Assembly (NCBI GenBank): GCA_003415625.1
Contig: PYIU01000004.1
Location: 2,108,001 to 2,172,000 of the forward strand
Source: Aquanectria penicillioides
Lineage: Eukaryota; Ascomycota; Sordariomycetes; Hypocreales; Nectriaceae
Length of the DNA: 64,000 bases
Reading direction: 5' to 3'
Under the pieces are notes generated by a model. It saw nothing but the letters and a program-made list of their open reading frames with translations, ran no database searches and had not been told where the DNA came from. Every line of letters begins with the position of its first letter. The first letter of the stretch is position 1. Both the position numbers and the translations under genes were made by a program. This document shows positions 47,225 to 58,800 of the stretch, one piece after another.

Positions 47225-48140
47225 AGAAAGGTCTCGGACCTGTTGGAGGCTAAAAGAAATGCAGGCTCCAGCTCGCCACAATATCGGTGACCGCGATCTC
47301 GATCTCGATATCACGATGAGTGTTTCGAGATTATTAGCCAGCCTGTTCCATATTATCCAGCTTCCAAGCCGCAGAGTGACAAGCCAATCATCCATCCGGT
47401 CTTGACCCATAACATTTTGGAAAATTGATCTCCGGTTGAAAAGTGAGGCCTTCCAAGGGGGAAAAATAGCAAGTACCGAAAAAATGCGGCAAAGCTACTG
47501 GTTTCACATCTCGACAATATCGGTGATAGCTGATGATGAATGTTGATCTCGATGTGACGATTAGTGTCTCAAGATCAGTGGCTGCCATGCAACTGCCAAG
47601 CCACATAGAGAGCCAAGCCAATCACCTATTCATTCGTCCACAGAAGATTTTGGAACCTTTGTCTCCGGTTCAAAACGGGGCTGTAGAACAGGTGGGTGAT
47701 ACCAAGTGCCAGGGAAATGGGGAAAGTGAATCTCGATCTCGACAACACCGCAAGTCTCTTGAGGTCCTGGGCTGCCATGTAATGCCAAACCACGAGGAAA
47801 GATGAGTGAATTACACAGTTTTTCTTCTCCACAAGATTTCGGAAGCTTTGTCTCCGGCTGGAAAGCAAGGCTGTGGAAGCGGGAGGTAGGTAGTAGTAAT
47901 TGCCGAAAGGTTGCCAAGCCTCTGGTTCCACGTCTCGATCCCAATATCACCATGAGTGTCTGCTGGTCAATGCCATGGGATGACTGCCAAGCCATGCGGA
48001 GCAATAAGCCAATCACACGGTTATTCTTCTCCATCAAATTTTGCAAACTTGGCCTCCGGTTGGAAAATCAGACTGTAGAAGTGAGGGGTAATAGAAAGTG
48101 CCGAATGTCGCCAAGCTTTTGGTTTCACATCTCGATGCCA
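47225..48140. repeat. Decayed tandem array B: four to five copies about 190-235 bp apart
   Basis: The core (A/G)ATTTTGGAA..TTTG.CTCCGGTTG recurs with CTCCGG at 47430, 47663, 47852 and 48054. Each copy continues through GTAGAAG/GTGGAAG, CAAGTGCCGAA, GGTTTCACATCTCGAT, then ATGAGTGTCT and GCCATG...GCCAAGCCA. A partial copy precedes at about 47225-47396 (CACAATATCGGTGACC, ATGAGTGTTTCGAG). Spacings: 233, 189 and 202 bp. Confidence 0.85.
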
Positions 48141-49199
48141 CAGTCTATCCCAAGTCCAATGAGTTCACTTTCCGTTCATCCGAATGTCTGAAGATCCCGT
48201 CACGGGCCGTGTTGACGGCCCACTTCCCCGCGGTACACGTTTTTGGATCTCACGAGCCTCACTCCGATGGATGATTGTCTCAGGATGCTTACACGGCCGA
48301 ATACGAAGATGGGAATTGCGTTGCTGGACGCCGATTTACACCTCGCCGAGAAACATCGGATCTAGCAGAAGTGCCTTTTCGCATTTGCTTGTACTACCAG
48401 ATATTTGTCAGATGGCCGAAAATCGAACATTGCGAGAGGTTGTTTCGGTGTTTGGGCTCGATATCTCGATGGCTGCGTGAGACATGTCGGGGATGAACCG
48501 CCTCACTTTGGCAGCCATCTTTCATGGCATTCCACGCGGACGTCAGCCAACGCTGACAACGGATGTGTTAATATTCCGATTGGTCAAAGACGTTTCCTGT
48601 GGCGCATTGCGGTTCGGTAAGTCGGAGTTCCGTTGCACATTTACTCATTTGATCCAGCTAAGTTGATCATTCATGTTGATTCGGCATGTGTGCTACCGCA
48701 AACATTCGTGAATCCACTCACGTCAGCTCAGCCATGTTATGCTCACGGCAACTAATCACGCAGATCCGCCGACCAATCAACTAGCCAATGCTCGTGAATC
48801 TTCCCTGGGCACGTCCTACCGGGTTTTACTAGGTCCCTCAGCGGTTCCGACGCCGAAGATTTTGCTTCGCCCGCCATCAAATGCTCTTCTTCACTCTGCC
48901 AATTCTAACAGCCAGGTTGAGCAGCTCAGCAGAGATGGCTTGAACTCACGTACCGGAGTAAGCCGAGGCCGAGGAGCCTCCAGTTGCTTTGTATGTTGTT
49001 ATCTCCTCTGAGGTCGCTCTGATGTCGCTCTGAAGTCGCTCTCAAAATGCACAGCCAAGCCAGGATTCTAGGTGGGGCTGGATGTGCAATTCTTGGCCCG
49101 CGATTTCTCAGTTTCCGCGCCGATTTCAACTACCAGCAGGGGTTTGACCAATTAGAAAAGTACCGAGTGATTGTGAACTTCATTGTGTTATCCCTTGCC
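48141..49199. other. Segment between arrays B and C
   Basis: No supported gene. A small direct repeat of TCGCTCTGA (GTCGCTCTGATGTCGCTCTGAAGTCGCTCT) is at 49012-49041. Confidence 0.35.
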
Positions 49200-49985
49200 C
49201 TTCCCTCCAACGCGATGCATGATCATTTGGGGTTGCACAACCGAAACTTGCTCTTGATTGGAGACTCCGAAATCCATCTCCACCGAAAAGTTCAACTTCC
49301 TGCTCCGAGTTCAAGTTCAAGCCGGGGTTGAACCAATGAGTGAGGTATTGTGTGAGTTTGGGCTTTATTGTGTATCTCTCATCTCTTCCTTCCAACGCCT
49401 TGCATGATCTTTTAGTACCGGTATTTTACAACCAAGACTGACTCTTGATTGGAGGCCCCAAAACTTGTCTCCACCAGAAAACTCCAAGTCTCTCCTCTGG
49501 GTTCAATGCCAAGTAGGGATTCAGCCAATTGGTGAGGCATTGTGTGACCGAACTTGCTTGTTGAACGCGATACATGATTCATTGGTGTTGTACAACCACG
49601 ATTGACTCTTGATTGGAGACTTCGAAATATATCCCCACTAGAAACTTGGAACTCCTCCTCCGGTGGCAATTTGAAGTAGGGATTTGGCTAATTGGTAGGG
49701 CATTGTGACTGAACTTGCATATTGAATGCCATACATGATCAACTGGCCTTGTCAAACAGTCACTGGTTCTTGATTGGAGACTCCAAATTCAATCTCCACC
49801 AGAACCTTCAAGTTTCTCCTCCGGCTGCAATTTTCGAGTGAGCATTTGACCAATTGGTGAAGTGCCGCGTCGCTGCGAACTTCATTGTCGAGCGCCACAA
49901 ATGATCCTTCACCAACGCAGGCTCTTGATTGGGGAATTTGAAATCCATCTCCACCAAAAACTTGAAATTTCTCCTCCGGGTTCAA
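49200..49985. repeat. Decayed tandem array C: five copies about 155-193 bp apart
   Basis: CTTGATTGGAGACTCCGAAA-like words occur at 49251, 49444, 49608, 49769 and 49924. Each is followed by ATCTCCACCAGAAA, then CTCCTCCGG and an A/G-rich stretch, then GACCAATTGGTGAGG and CATTGTG, then GCGATACATGATC. Spacings: 193, 164, 161 and 155 bp. The array ends at an 18-base T tract (49986-50003). Confidence 0.9.
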
Positions 49986-50003
49986 TTTTTTTTTTTTTTT
50001 TTT
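49986..50003. repeat. Poly-T tract, 18 bases
   Basis: Uninterrupted run of T directly after the last array-C copy. On the minus strand it is poly-A. Confidence 0.9.
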
Positions 50004-52737
50004 CAATCCGCAATGTGTATTCACTAGCCTCATTTGTTCTGTGGTCTTATGAGCCACCCTGCGATGACACAGCTAACACTCACTGTGTGGAGAAACACAA
50101 AAGAGTATCGCCACGAGATTCAAACGAACTGGGACATTGAGCTCTTGGGTGTCATTATTATCAGGTCTTGTTAAGATGGCTTTGAAATTTAGAGACTTGA
50201 CGAGCTATGCTATGTATACAGTCGTTAAGATGTTGCTCTTACTTGGGAAGTACTCAGCATCATGGGATTTTCTTAGTCCATTCACTAGGCGAACTTGAGA
50301 AAATTACGGGCTGTTTATTGTGTTCTACCATTCTTTCTTGGTAGCTGTGGATGGCATAACTTACACCAGAATCCGATCGGAACCGACTTCTCGGCAACTA
50401 CGGTGGAACGTCTTGCCAACATCGGTTTAAACTCAGCCAATAGACAATAGTCGAGAGGCCTCGTTCCACTAAATCATAAACCTCACCTGCATCATCTTCC
50501 CCGTGAGCGGTAAGCGGCGTATGTCTTTCAGCCTCATTCCGATATCTCCCATCTTGATCCGATTGCTGGCCGGTCTCTCCGGGACATTGGACATGCCCAA
50601 TCATGGCGTTCCAGTAACTCGAGTTGCATCCATGGCATGGGAAAATGGCTTGCGGCCCTGACGCCGCGCCTCCCCCACGGCCAATGGGAAGACGTATCAA
50701 GTTAGTTGTCGGTAGAAAAAGAACATAATGGGCTTGCCGTTGGTGGCTGATGAGTGTCCAGTCTCCTAGAGGCTGTCCGCCTCCCTCTTAAGCGTCCACA
50801 GCCCCAGTAACTGTGGTTGTGCCGTATTCCTCTTTTTTTCACCTTTTACCTCTTCTGTCATTCCATTACTCCTATGATGTGATATACACATTCGGCCATT
50901 TCCGTACAGCACCCGCCTCCATGAGGCCTCGACCAATTCACCGTCCACCGTCCTCAACCGTTTGCCTCACACACCCATGACGTTTTCTCTCCCCGACCTG
51001 CCCGCACGAGTCTCTTCCACGCCCTCGACGTCCGCGGAGATGTCGCCCGTCCCCAAAGTGCCGATCCGACTCGACCGACTTCGACCACCTCCGACTTGAG
51101 GCCGCCGGCGGCCCTCAATTCCCCCGAGTATACGGAGCCACGCCAATGATTGGAGGAGCAAGAATCCGGTGACAGCATTGCGCTTGGGGCTAGTAACGGC
51201 CGAACGCCAACTCCTACCCATCTCGGCACTCTCTATCCGGGCCGTTATTCCTCGACGACCGCTGCAGTTTGCATATGACATTACCCGCGACAAGCCGTTG
51301 GGTGTGCGACTCGGCCCATCAATCCACCATCGTCATTATCATCATCATTACCGTCATCATCACAGGGAAGAAAAAACCAGCGGTGAAGGAACGTGTCCCG
51401 CTCAAACTGCGTCATCGCTCATCGCCAGATTACCTCTCGGCCTCACCTTACCCTCCTTCCAGCTCGATACAATGCCGGCAGCGTTATCACCACCCCCTTT
51501 TCATTCCCTTCTTGAGCACCCGGTATGACGTCCCGGCTTTCGTGATTACCATCCAGCCTTATCCGTTTCGTCCCATGTTGAAACGCGTGGGGCGTTGAAA
51601 GTACACCGTAGCTGTCCCACTGTTTTATAGCGTAGCGATTCGTAGGCGTGTTTTCGGGCATTTACCATGTACCCAACTTGCGTATGCAACCGGGTGGTGA
51701 GATGGGTCCGCGTGGGATGTCTGCCGGACAGAATAAGTCCACCGTCCTGTCGGATATCCTTTAACGGTTCCATGTGCTAGCAATTCCACCGCAACCGGTC
51801 CGTGAACTACACGCCACGCGCGATATATTGTATTGGTTTGCCAGCTCTCACGCCCTCAGCAGCACCTGATGAATACAGGGACCACGCCGTTGCATCGCGC
51901 CATCATTATCGTCAATCACCATGGCAAACGAGCCTCATGTACATTCACGTTTCTGTGGCACTGTGTTTGGATGGATCATCAATGCAAGTCTCTATTATGC
52001 ATTCGGCAAAAACTGGACTGACGGTGATGGTAACTCTCAACATCCCCCATGACCACACACCTCAGAGCCCACCCCCCTTTGATGTCGTGAGAATATCCCC
52101 TTGACTCGTAGGGCAAGAGGGCGTATCGTTGCATCCAAAAAAAAAAAATTCATGAACGAGAAAAATGCAAGGTTGAATGAAATCCCATAAAACCATCTTC
52201 AAACTTTTCTTACTCTCCACCCGTGTAACACTCGCATAAACCCTCAAGTATTGATGAGGCCTTTCGTTCTCTTTCCTCGACTCGTAGCTCTCTCAATGGA
52301 AAAGAAAAAAAAAGGAATACGATTAAAAAAGCACACGGGGGAGGGGACAAGAGTGGTAGACTGAATCCAGGGTCTGGAACGTGTCTCGGCTATGTACGAT
52401 TTGAATTGTGTTCACAAGTCACCACCGCCGAAATCGGCGGGGCAATCATGTTGTTCGAAAATTCTGCTAGGGGATCAGACAAACAAGACAGAAACATCAT
52501 CATCAACTCCAGACCATGCGGGGCCGTCCAAACCCCCTTTCCCATGGTCACCATCCCTGAACGCCATTGTAGGTGCATGAAGAACAGGTTGACAAAAGAA
52601 AAGAGAAAAAAAAAAGCAATTCAAGTTTAAAACGTAGTTTTCGTCTCATCCCAGGATGTTGTATTATGAGGTTTATGTATGATAGGCCTGGGTTGACTTG
52701 GCTTGAGAAACTGAAGCGTTGACATTCGTTAAGTCGT
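50004..52737. other. Gene-poor region, 3' flank of the HAL-type kinase
   Basis: About 2.7 kb with no supported gene. It has a CAT/ATC-rich run (51325-51365) and A-rich tracts (52138-52148, 52297-52313, 52605-52615). The last 100 bases should be the 3' UTR of the minus-strand kinase. Confidence 0.45.
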
Positions 52738-55700
52738 TTAATAACCCGGTTGGCCGGGCATCTTGCCCAGAGAGTGAGCGCCGTGGCTCTTCGGCGGCAA
52801 GTGATTGTGGCAAAAGATTTTCTTGGTACCGTTCTTTGTCGTGTCCTTCTTGGAAGCATCGATGACTAGCGAGGGATCGTCATACGACTCGAGCTGACAG
52901 CATTCGACGTTCTTCATCCAGCGGTTGTTGAGTACGTCGTGGATGCTGATTCGCTTGCTAGGCTCAGGGTTCAACATCTGCAGGAGGAGGCGACGGAGGG
53001 CTGGCGGGCTAACGCCAACGTCCAGGGCGTAGCACTTGGGATAATCGTTGTCGGAAATGCAGGCATCGGGATCCGGGTGCTTGGCGTACCAGTTGTTCCA
53101 GCCAGTGACAAGCTTATCGTAGTGGGTGTTGCCGGCCTCGGCGCGCGACCAGATGGCTCCGCCGAAGGTGAGGTAGATCATGATGATGGCTGAGCTCCAG
53201 ACGTCCAGAGGTCGTGGGTCGTAGGATTCCTTCTTCTCCAAGACCTCGGGGGCAATGTAAGGTTCGCTGCCGCAGATTCCAGGGGAGCAGAGGCGGACGT
53301 TGCCCATGTTACGACCGCACTGTCCGCCAGCTTCACGGAGGCCAGGGTGGGTGCCGGAGAAGACCTCGGAGACTCCAAAGTCGGTAATCTTGAGCTTGCT
53401 GTCCTTGGTGACGAGAAGGTTTTCGAGCTTGATGTCGCGGTGGGCGATGCCGTTGCCGTGCAGGTAGTTGACGCCCTGGATAAGTTGCTTGAATAGGCAG
53501 AGGCGATCCTTCTTGCGGTCCTCGCCCTTGAGATGGCCCTTTTGGACGAGGCTGAACAGGTCGCCTTCGGAGCAGTACTCCATAACGTGGTTCCAGCGGC
53601 CGTGGTCGGTGCAGAGACGGATGGTCTCGACAATGTTGGGGTGGTGCAGACTCTTGGCGATGCTGAACTCAGACTTGATCTTCTTCTCGTATTCCTGCTG
53701 GCTCTCGCGGTGAGACTTGCCACGGAACTCCTTGACTGCGTAGAGCTCCTCGGGGTAGCCCCTGCGCATCATGAGCGTAACTTTGGAGGCGGCGCCCTTG
53801 CCAAGATGCTTGCCGTGGCGACCGAGGAACTTGCTCTGGTACTCAAACTCGTTTTGGAGCTCAGCAACATCGATGGCAAAGTCGTCGGGGAGGCTCAAGC
53901 TCAGACGTCGAGACTTGGCGCCGGTGCCGGAATCGGGAGGAAGGGGCCAGGGCAGGCGCTCGGGAGGGTAGGTCGCCTCGTTCGGGGCGGCACCGGCGGT
54001 AGCAACAGGGGTGTTGGGTCGGCTTCCATCGAAGCTGCTAGCTCGGCGGCGGAGCTGAGGCCTGTGCTTGTCGTTCTTGACGGTCGCGCCGACAAAGTTG
54101 ACGGCGCGGCCACGAAGGCTCAACCCGGTGGACGCGCGGTTTTTCTTTGTGAAATCGCTCTGGTTCGGCACGCTGCTGTGAGTAGGCTTTTGGCGTGTAT
54201 TCTGGGCCATCTCAAGAGGGGAGTCGGGAGTAGGTGGGGAATTTGAGCGGGTCGTAGCCGAGGAGCGATTCATGGAAAAGCGGCGGGAATGGGACCGACG
54301 GGGCCCATTGGTGGCGGGCTCAGATACACCAGAGATGGATGGCGCAGAGTCAACAATAGCCGACTCTCTGGCAATCTGAACTTGCGAGGTAGTGCGGCGG
54401 AAGAAGGAAGACATGGTGCGCTTGAAGCTCGAGGTCGAGCCGCGGGTGGAACGACGGGACAGCGGGGTGCCGGTGGAGGTGACGTCGGTGTCGGTAGCCC
54501 TGGGGGTGGTTGATTCAGTGGTATTTGAGGGGCGACGAGACGACTCTTGCGAGGAAAAGTAGCTGCCAAACTTGTTGGGCGATGGCGATGTGGGACCGAT
54601 GCCCTGAAGAGCTCCCGGGATTGGGATGGGGATGGGTGCGGAGGATGAAGAGACGGAGATTGCCTGGTAGGACTGGAGGGTTTGGATGTCGGCGAGATCC
54701 TGGCCTTGTAGGGTGAAGTCCTGGGAGTGACGGCTGATGGGAGTGACGGGTTCGACCAGGGACTCGCTGCCAGACTCGCCGCCTTCCTCGAGAATTGAGT
54801 CGGTGAGATCGGTGGAAAAGCCTCGAGGCGACGATGCGGACAGGAAGCTGCTTGCCGAGTTGGAGCGGATCGGAGGCGAGGAGGCACTTTTATCTGTTGG
54901 CAGCGCCGAGGAAAAGACGTCAGCAGGCAGGGATGGAGGATGGATTGAGTGAGGTAAAGCAGAGCACAGGACACATGAGACAGGATACAGGATACAGGAT
55001 ACAGGGCAAGGGGGGGTGTAGAGGAGCCGGGCGAGCGAGATCCAGGCCTGGACCCGAAGCAAGGTGGATGAGCAAGGTGGATGAGCAATGCGGCGGCAAC
55101 AGGGCTGCCAGGGCAGGACAGGACGGGGCAGGGATTGCGCGGTGGTGGGATGGCGTATGTAGGTGGTGTTTAAAAAAGAGAGGGGATCGATTCAGCCAAG
55201 CCGGGCCAGGTAGGGCAATGTCTTCAGGCGTCACCTCCCAAGTCACCCAACTCGCCCAAGCCGCCAGTTCGCGAGACACAATGAGGGCAGGGGACCAGTA
55301 AGATGGCGGGAAGCGGAGGGATGGGAGCACGGAGCACGGTGGATTTGCTGATTTGGGCTGGCTGCGGCTGGCTTTCGGCCGGCTCTAGGCTCACTGGATG
55401 GACGAATGGAGAAACGCTCCCGTGCCTGATACCTCCAGCTCCAGCTCCAGGTACCTCGCTGCTACAACCGCTACCACGTCACGGTGCTCGGGTGCTCGTC
55501 TCCCGCTCACTTGAGCGCATCAAACGGGCAAGCCGGGTATAAGCCAAGCGCGAAGACGCGAACAAGTGACTTTTGTCCGGGAACGTGCCGGGAGAGTGGG
55601 CGGATGACAAAAGAACGTGATTGATAACTGGAGAGGTTCGGGGGATGGGCGGAGGTGAGAGGGGCGCTCATTACCAAATGATGCAAAAGGCAAGCCGAAA

Positions 55701-55846
55701 TAGGCAATGTTGGGAGACAAAAGAAAGAGAGTAGAAATCATACCTGCTGAGTCGAGCAGCGAAGGCTGCTGTGGTTGGTGCTGCATGGGCTGGAGAGTTT
55801 GCTGGTGGCTCCCCACCAGCATCCCTGGGCCCGAGAGTGCCGCCAT
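52738..55846 (-). CDS. HAL/Sat4-type serine/threonine protein kinase, 752 aa, two exons
   Basis: Exon 1 is 55846-55744 (MAALSGPGMLVGSHQQ to SLLDSA plus one base). Exon 2 is 54893-52738. The intron 55743-54894 has donor GTATGA, a GCTGAC branch site and CCAACAG acceptor; 850 nt is long for a fungus. Splicing gives LLDSADKSASSPPIRS and a 2259-nt frame. The alternative of reading straight on upstream gives only a TTG start and Cys/Pro-rich nonsense. Residues 1-385 are Ser/Thr-rich and disordered. The kinase domain is about 390-690: Gly loop GKHLGKGAASKV, catalytic Lys422 in AVKEFRGKSH, HRDIKLEN at 519, DFGVSE at 539, and the long activation segment with LREAGGQCG and LCSPGICGSEPYIAPE. These features are characteristic of the fungal HAL5/Sat4/NPR1 group, which stabilises plasma-membrane ion and nutrient transporters. 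Confidence 0.9.
54981..55088. repeat. Short tandem repeats inside the kinase intron
   Basis: Three GATACAG units at 54984-55005 and a duplicated GCAAGGTGGATGA at 55059-55088. Confidence 0.8.
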
Positions 55847-58800
55847 GACAGAGATGGATGGATCGAGTCGCTTCGCGATTTCGCGGATTCGCTTTCGGTC
55901 ACCAAGTGATGCGCAAGTGTGGGTATCACCGAGCACAGTCAAGGAGCCAGGTATATAGCGTGTAGGTTGGTGGCTAAAGGAAAAAAAATCCTGCACCTGC
56001 TGTAGATAGGTAGCGCTGAGAAGGGCCGTTCGCTCACTGAAATGCGCGAGTCCGACGGGGGTTGCCCGGTGTGGGAAGGGGATCCAGTGGGGGGGGCGTC
56101 CGCTAGTGGAAGGGGGGTACAGCGTGTCCAGGTACTGGAGTCTCCGGGAGTACAGCGGCCGGAGGGCGGTGGTTAGAGGCGGCGGCCGGTCACTAAGAGC
56201 GGCGAGTAACCACGGAGTCAAGGCCACACACCATTAATGGGTGAGGAGCGCACTTGACTGAATCAGCGCGTTGCTTCAGGCCAGCGGTTGGTCCAAGACC
56301 CCGATTAGTTGCTGGTGGTTGGAGGAGGGGGTTTGTTTTGAAGAACCCGCCGGTTGAGCAGAAGGAAATTGGAGCCTGGTTTGACGGCACTTCCGAAGCG
56401 CTGGTGCTGAGACTGAACGTTGAAAGCTGATGCTTGATGCTGGTGTTTTGATGAACACAAGGCCGCTTGTTGGCGTTGACAAGCTGATGGCAAGACAAGA
56501 CGGATGGCTAGTTCGCCAATGATGAGCAGTGATTCTAATCTGACGGGTCGTCAAACAAAATCAAAGCGTCTCGAGCGGAATTGGCCCCTTGAGCTTGAGA
56601 TTGTCGGTGTGGTTCGTCGTGATTATATCCTCAAGACGTTGCAGTACGTTGACGGGGTGTTCGTCGCAGGTCCAAGTTCGTTTCTTCGGTGTTAGTCGAA
56701 GGTCTTCTCGGTTCTCTTCGATATTGTTGTTGGTGTCGAACAAGTCGCTTGTTCAATGATTGGTCACTCTCGATCGCTCTTCTCTCACGTTTGCCCTTGG
56801 GAATTAAACAAAGGCCGACTCAAAACATGGACACAGGATCCAGCAGAGCGTGGTGGGCGAGAAGGCGAGGAGGCGGAGGGGGGGGGAGGCGGCCGCATGA
56901 AATTGAACAACAGCGTAAGAAGATAATGAGGAGGAAAGAACTCAAGTACGGAGTCTCTTTCAAGCCTAATTAAGGAATTGGTAGAATGGGAAAATAGGAG
57001 AAAGGAGATGAAGAAAAAAGCTGGGCTGGAGAGATGGGAAGTCGAGTGTTAGAAAAGCGCGCAACTCTATTTGGTGTTCCCCCATTTGTGCTGGGGGGGA
57101 ACCGCTACGAGTTATGAATGAAGTCGCGCTCCGCCTTTACGTCTATGCCTGCTGTGGGTGGGCGTGGGGAACGATGTGCTACCGGGCTTGGGGGGGCACA
57201 GGAAGAGTGCGAAAGAGTGCGAAGGGGAGGGGGTGTGAGGTGTGCGAGGAGCGAGCAGCGAGAGATGAAGCGTGGAGGGGGGAGTGCACATTGCATAGAA
57301 ACCAAGCAGATGACCAGAGCCAAGGACTTGTGTTTGGAGAAAGTGGAGGCCCAGTTTGTGTGTAAGTGTACAGTGCAGTCGGGGAAGGACAGGGGGTGCG
57401 ACAAGAACCGAGAGCGCGAGTGAGAGCGAGAGAGACAGAGTGGATTTGCCTTCTTCTGTTGCTGTTCTTCGTCGTCTTCTTTTTGCTGCGCTTGGGCGGG
57501 TGGATGGAGGGATGGATCCAAGTGCGTTTGGATTGTGGACGGGTACACAGTGCGTTATTTTCGCACTCGCTCGTTTGCCTACTCCTACTGCGAGGTTCCC
57601 TTCCCAGTGTTCCCGTCTTTTTCCCTGCCTGCCAAGCTTGACTTTTCAGGGCGACCGAGACTCCGTTTTTTTTTCTGTAATTCCCTCTGTGCCGCCTATC
57701 GTGCTCCTGGAGGATTAAACGATGACGATCCTCTCCTCGCACAGTATGCACCGCTCTAGTAGAGCCTTTCCTTTCAACGGTGGTGTCCGAAAGGGATGTG
57801 ATTGTCCTCTGCCAGACCATTGTTGCACACAGAGTTACATGATTGAAGCGGCAAGGTCCCTTTTTTTTTTCCTTCTTCTTGTTCTCCCCCTTCTTTTTTT
57901 TTCGATCTCAATCTCCCCTCAACATCTGCACACCTAAACTCACTCTGAGACCCTCTTCTTTATCTTCGTGCGTGCGTGGGTAGGTTTCCGTGGGTTTCTC
58001 ATATGAGCAAACCACGGTACATTCTGGTACCTGCCTCGAGGCCATGTTTCTGTAAATATTGCAAGTATCCATTACCTGCGTCAAGGTGGAACTTGGAACA
58101 TGGAACAGCCCGGGTCCAATCGGCCAGTGGGCTTGACGCCATTGCGATTCACCCGGCCGGCCCCCTGAATGGATGGACGGGTGGATAATGGATCCCTGGC
58201 TCAGTCCGGGGCATTTTCGATCTTGCACATTCATTGTGCACAGTGACTGACAAGTGACAATGGTACCCTCCACCACCATTTTGCTCATCGTCACGCTTGA
58301 TGCCGCTGTGCCGTATAAGCGCCTTTTTGCCCTTCGTCTGAACCTTTGACCGACCTTTGCCGCGTCCCAGCCTGCCGGGCCCAGCCAAATCAGCAACCAT
58401 GGGGGTGAAATTTTTCGACCTGCAGATAGTTGCCTTTAGAACTACGTAGTTTTGCTGTCACATCAAAGCTTTTTTTTTTTCTCCCTCCCCTGACGTGCCA
58501 TGACCTTGGCCACGCCGTCTCGGTACTTGTTGGGGGGAACCATGTTTGGCCTTGTCTTGCTGATCTCAGCTTCGACCTCTACCTTAATTCGCTTCTGGAG
58601 ACCGCCCAATTCCAGCACAGCGAGTCTCACCGAGACTTTGTCATAGACATTGAACGGGCCACATTACGATTAATTCTAATTCTAAATCCATCATCGGTTT
58701 ACTTTGTCCACGTCCACATCTCCATGATCACCAATACGAACACGCCCTGTTGGTGTCCGTAGCGGTCAAGGGAGCCTTGGGGAGCCCACTTCCAGCTGTG

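Noticed and set aside
55520..56227. 235-codon minus-strand open frame upstream of the kinase
   Set aside because: Only its MAALSGPGMLVGSHQQ to LLDSA part is coding, as the kinase's first exon; the rest is leader and intron.
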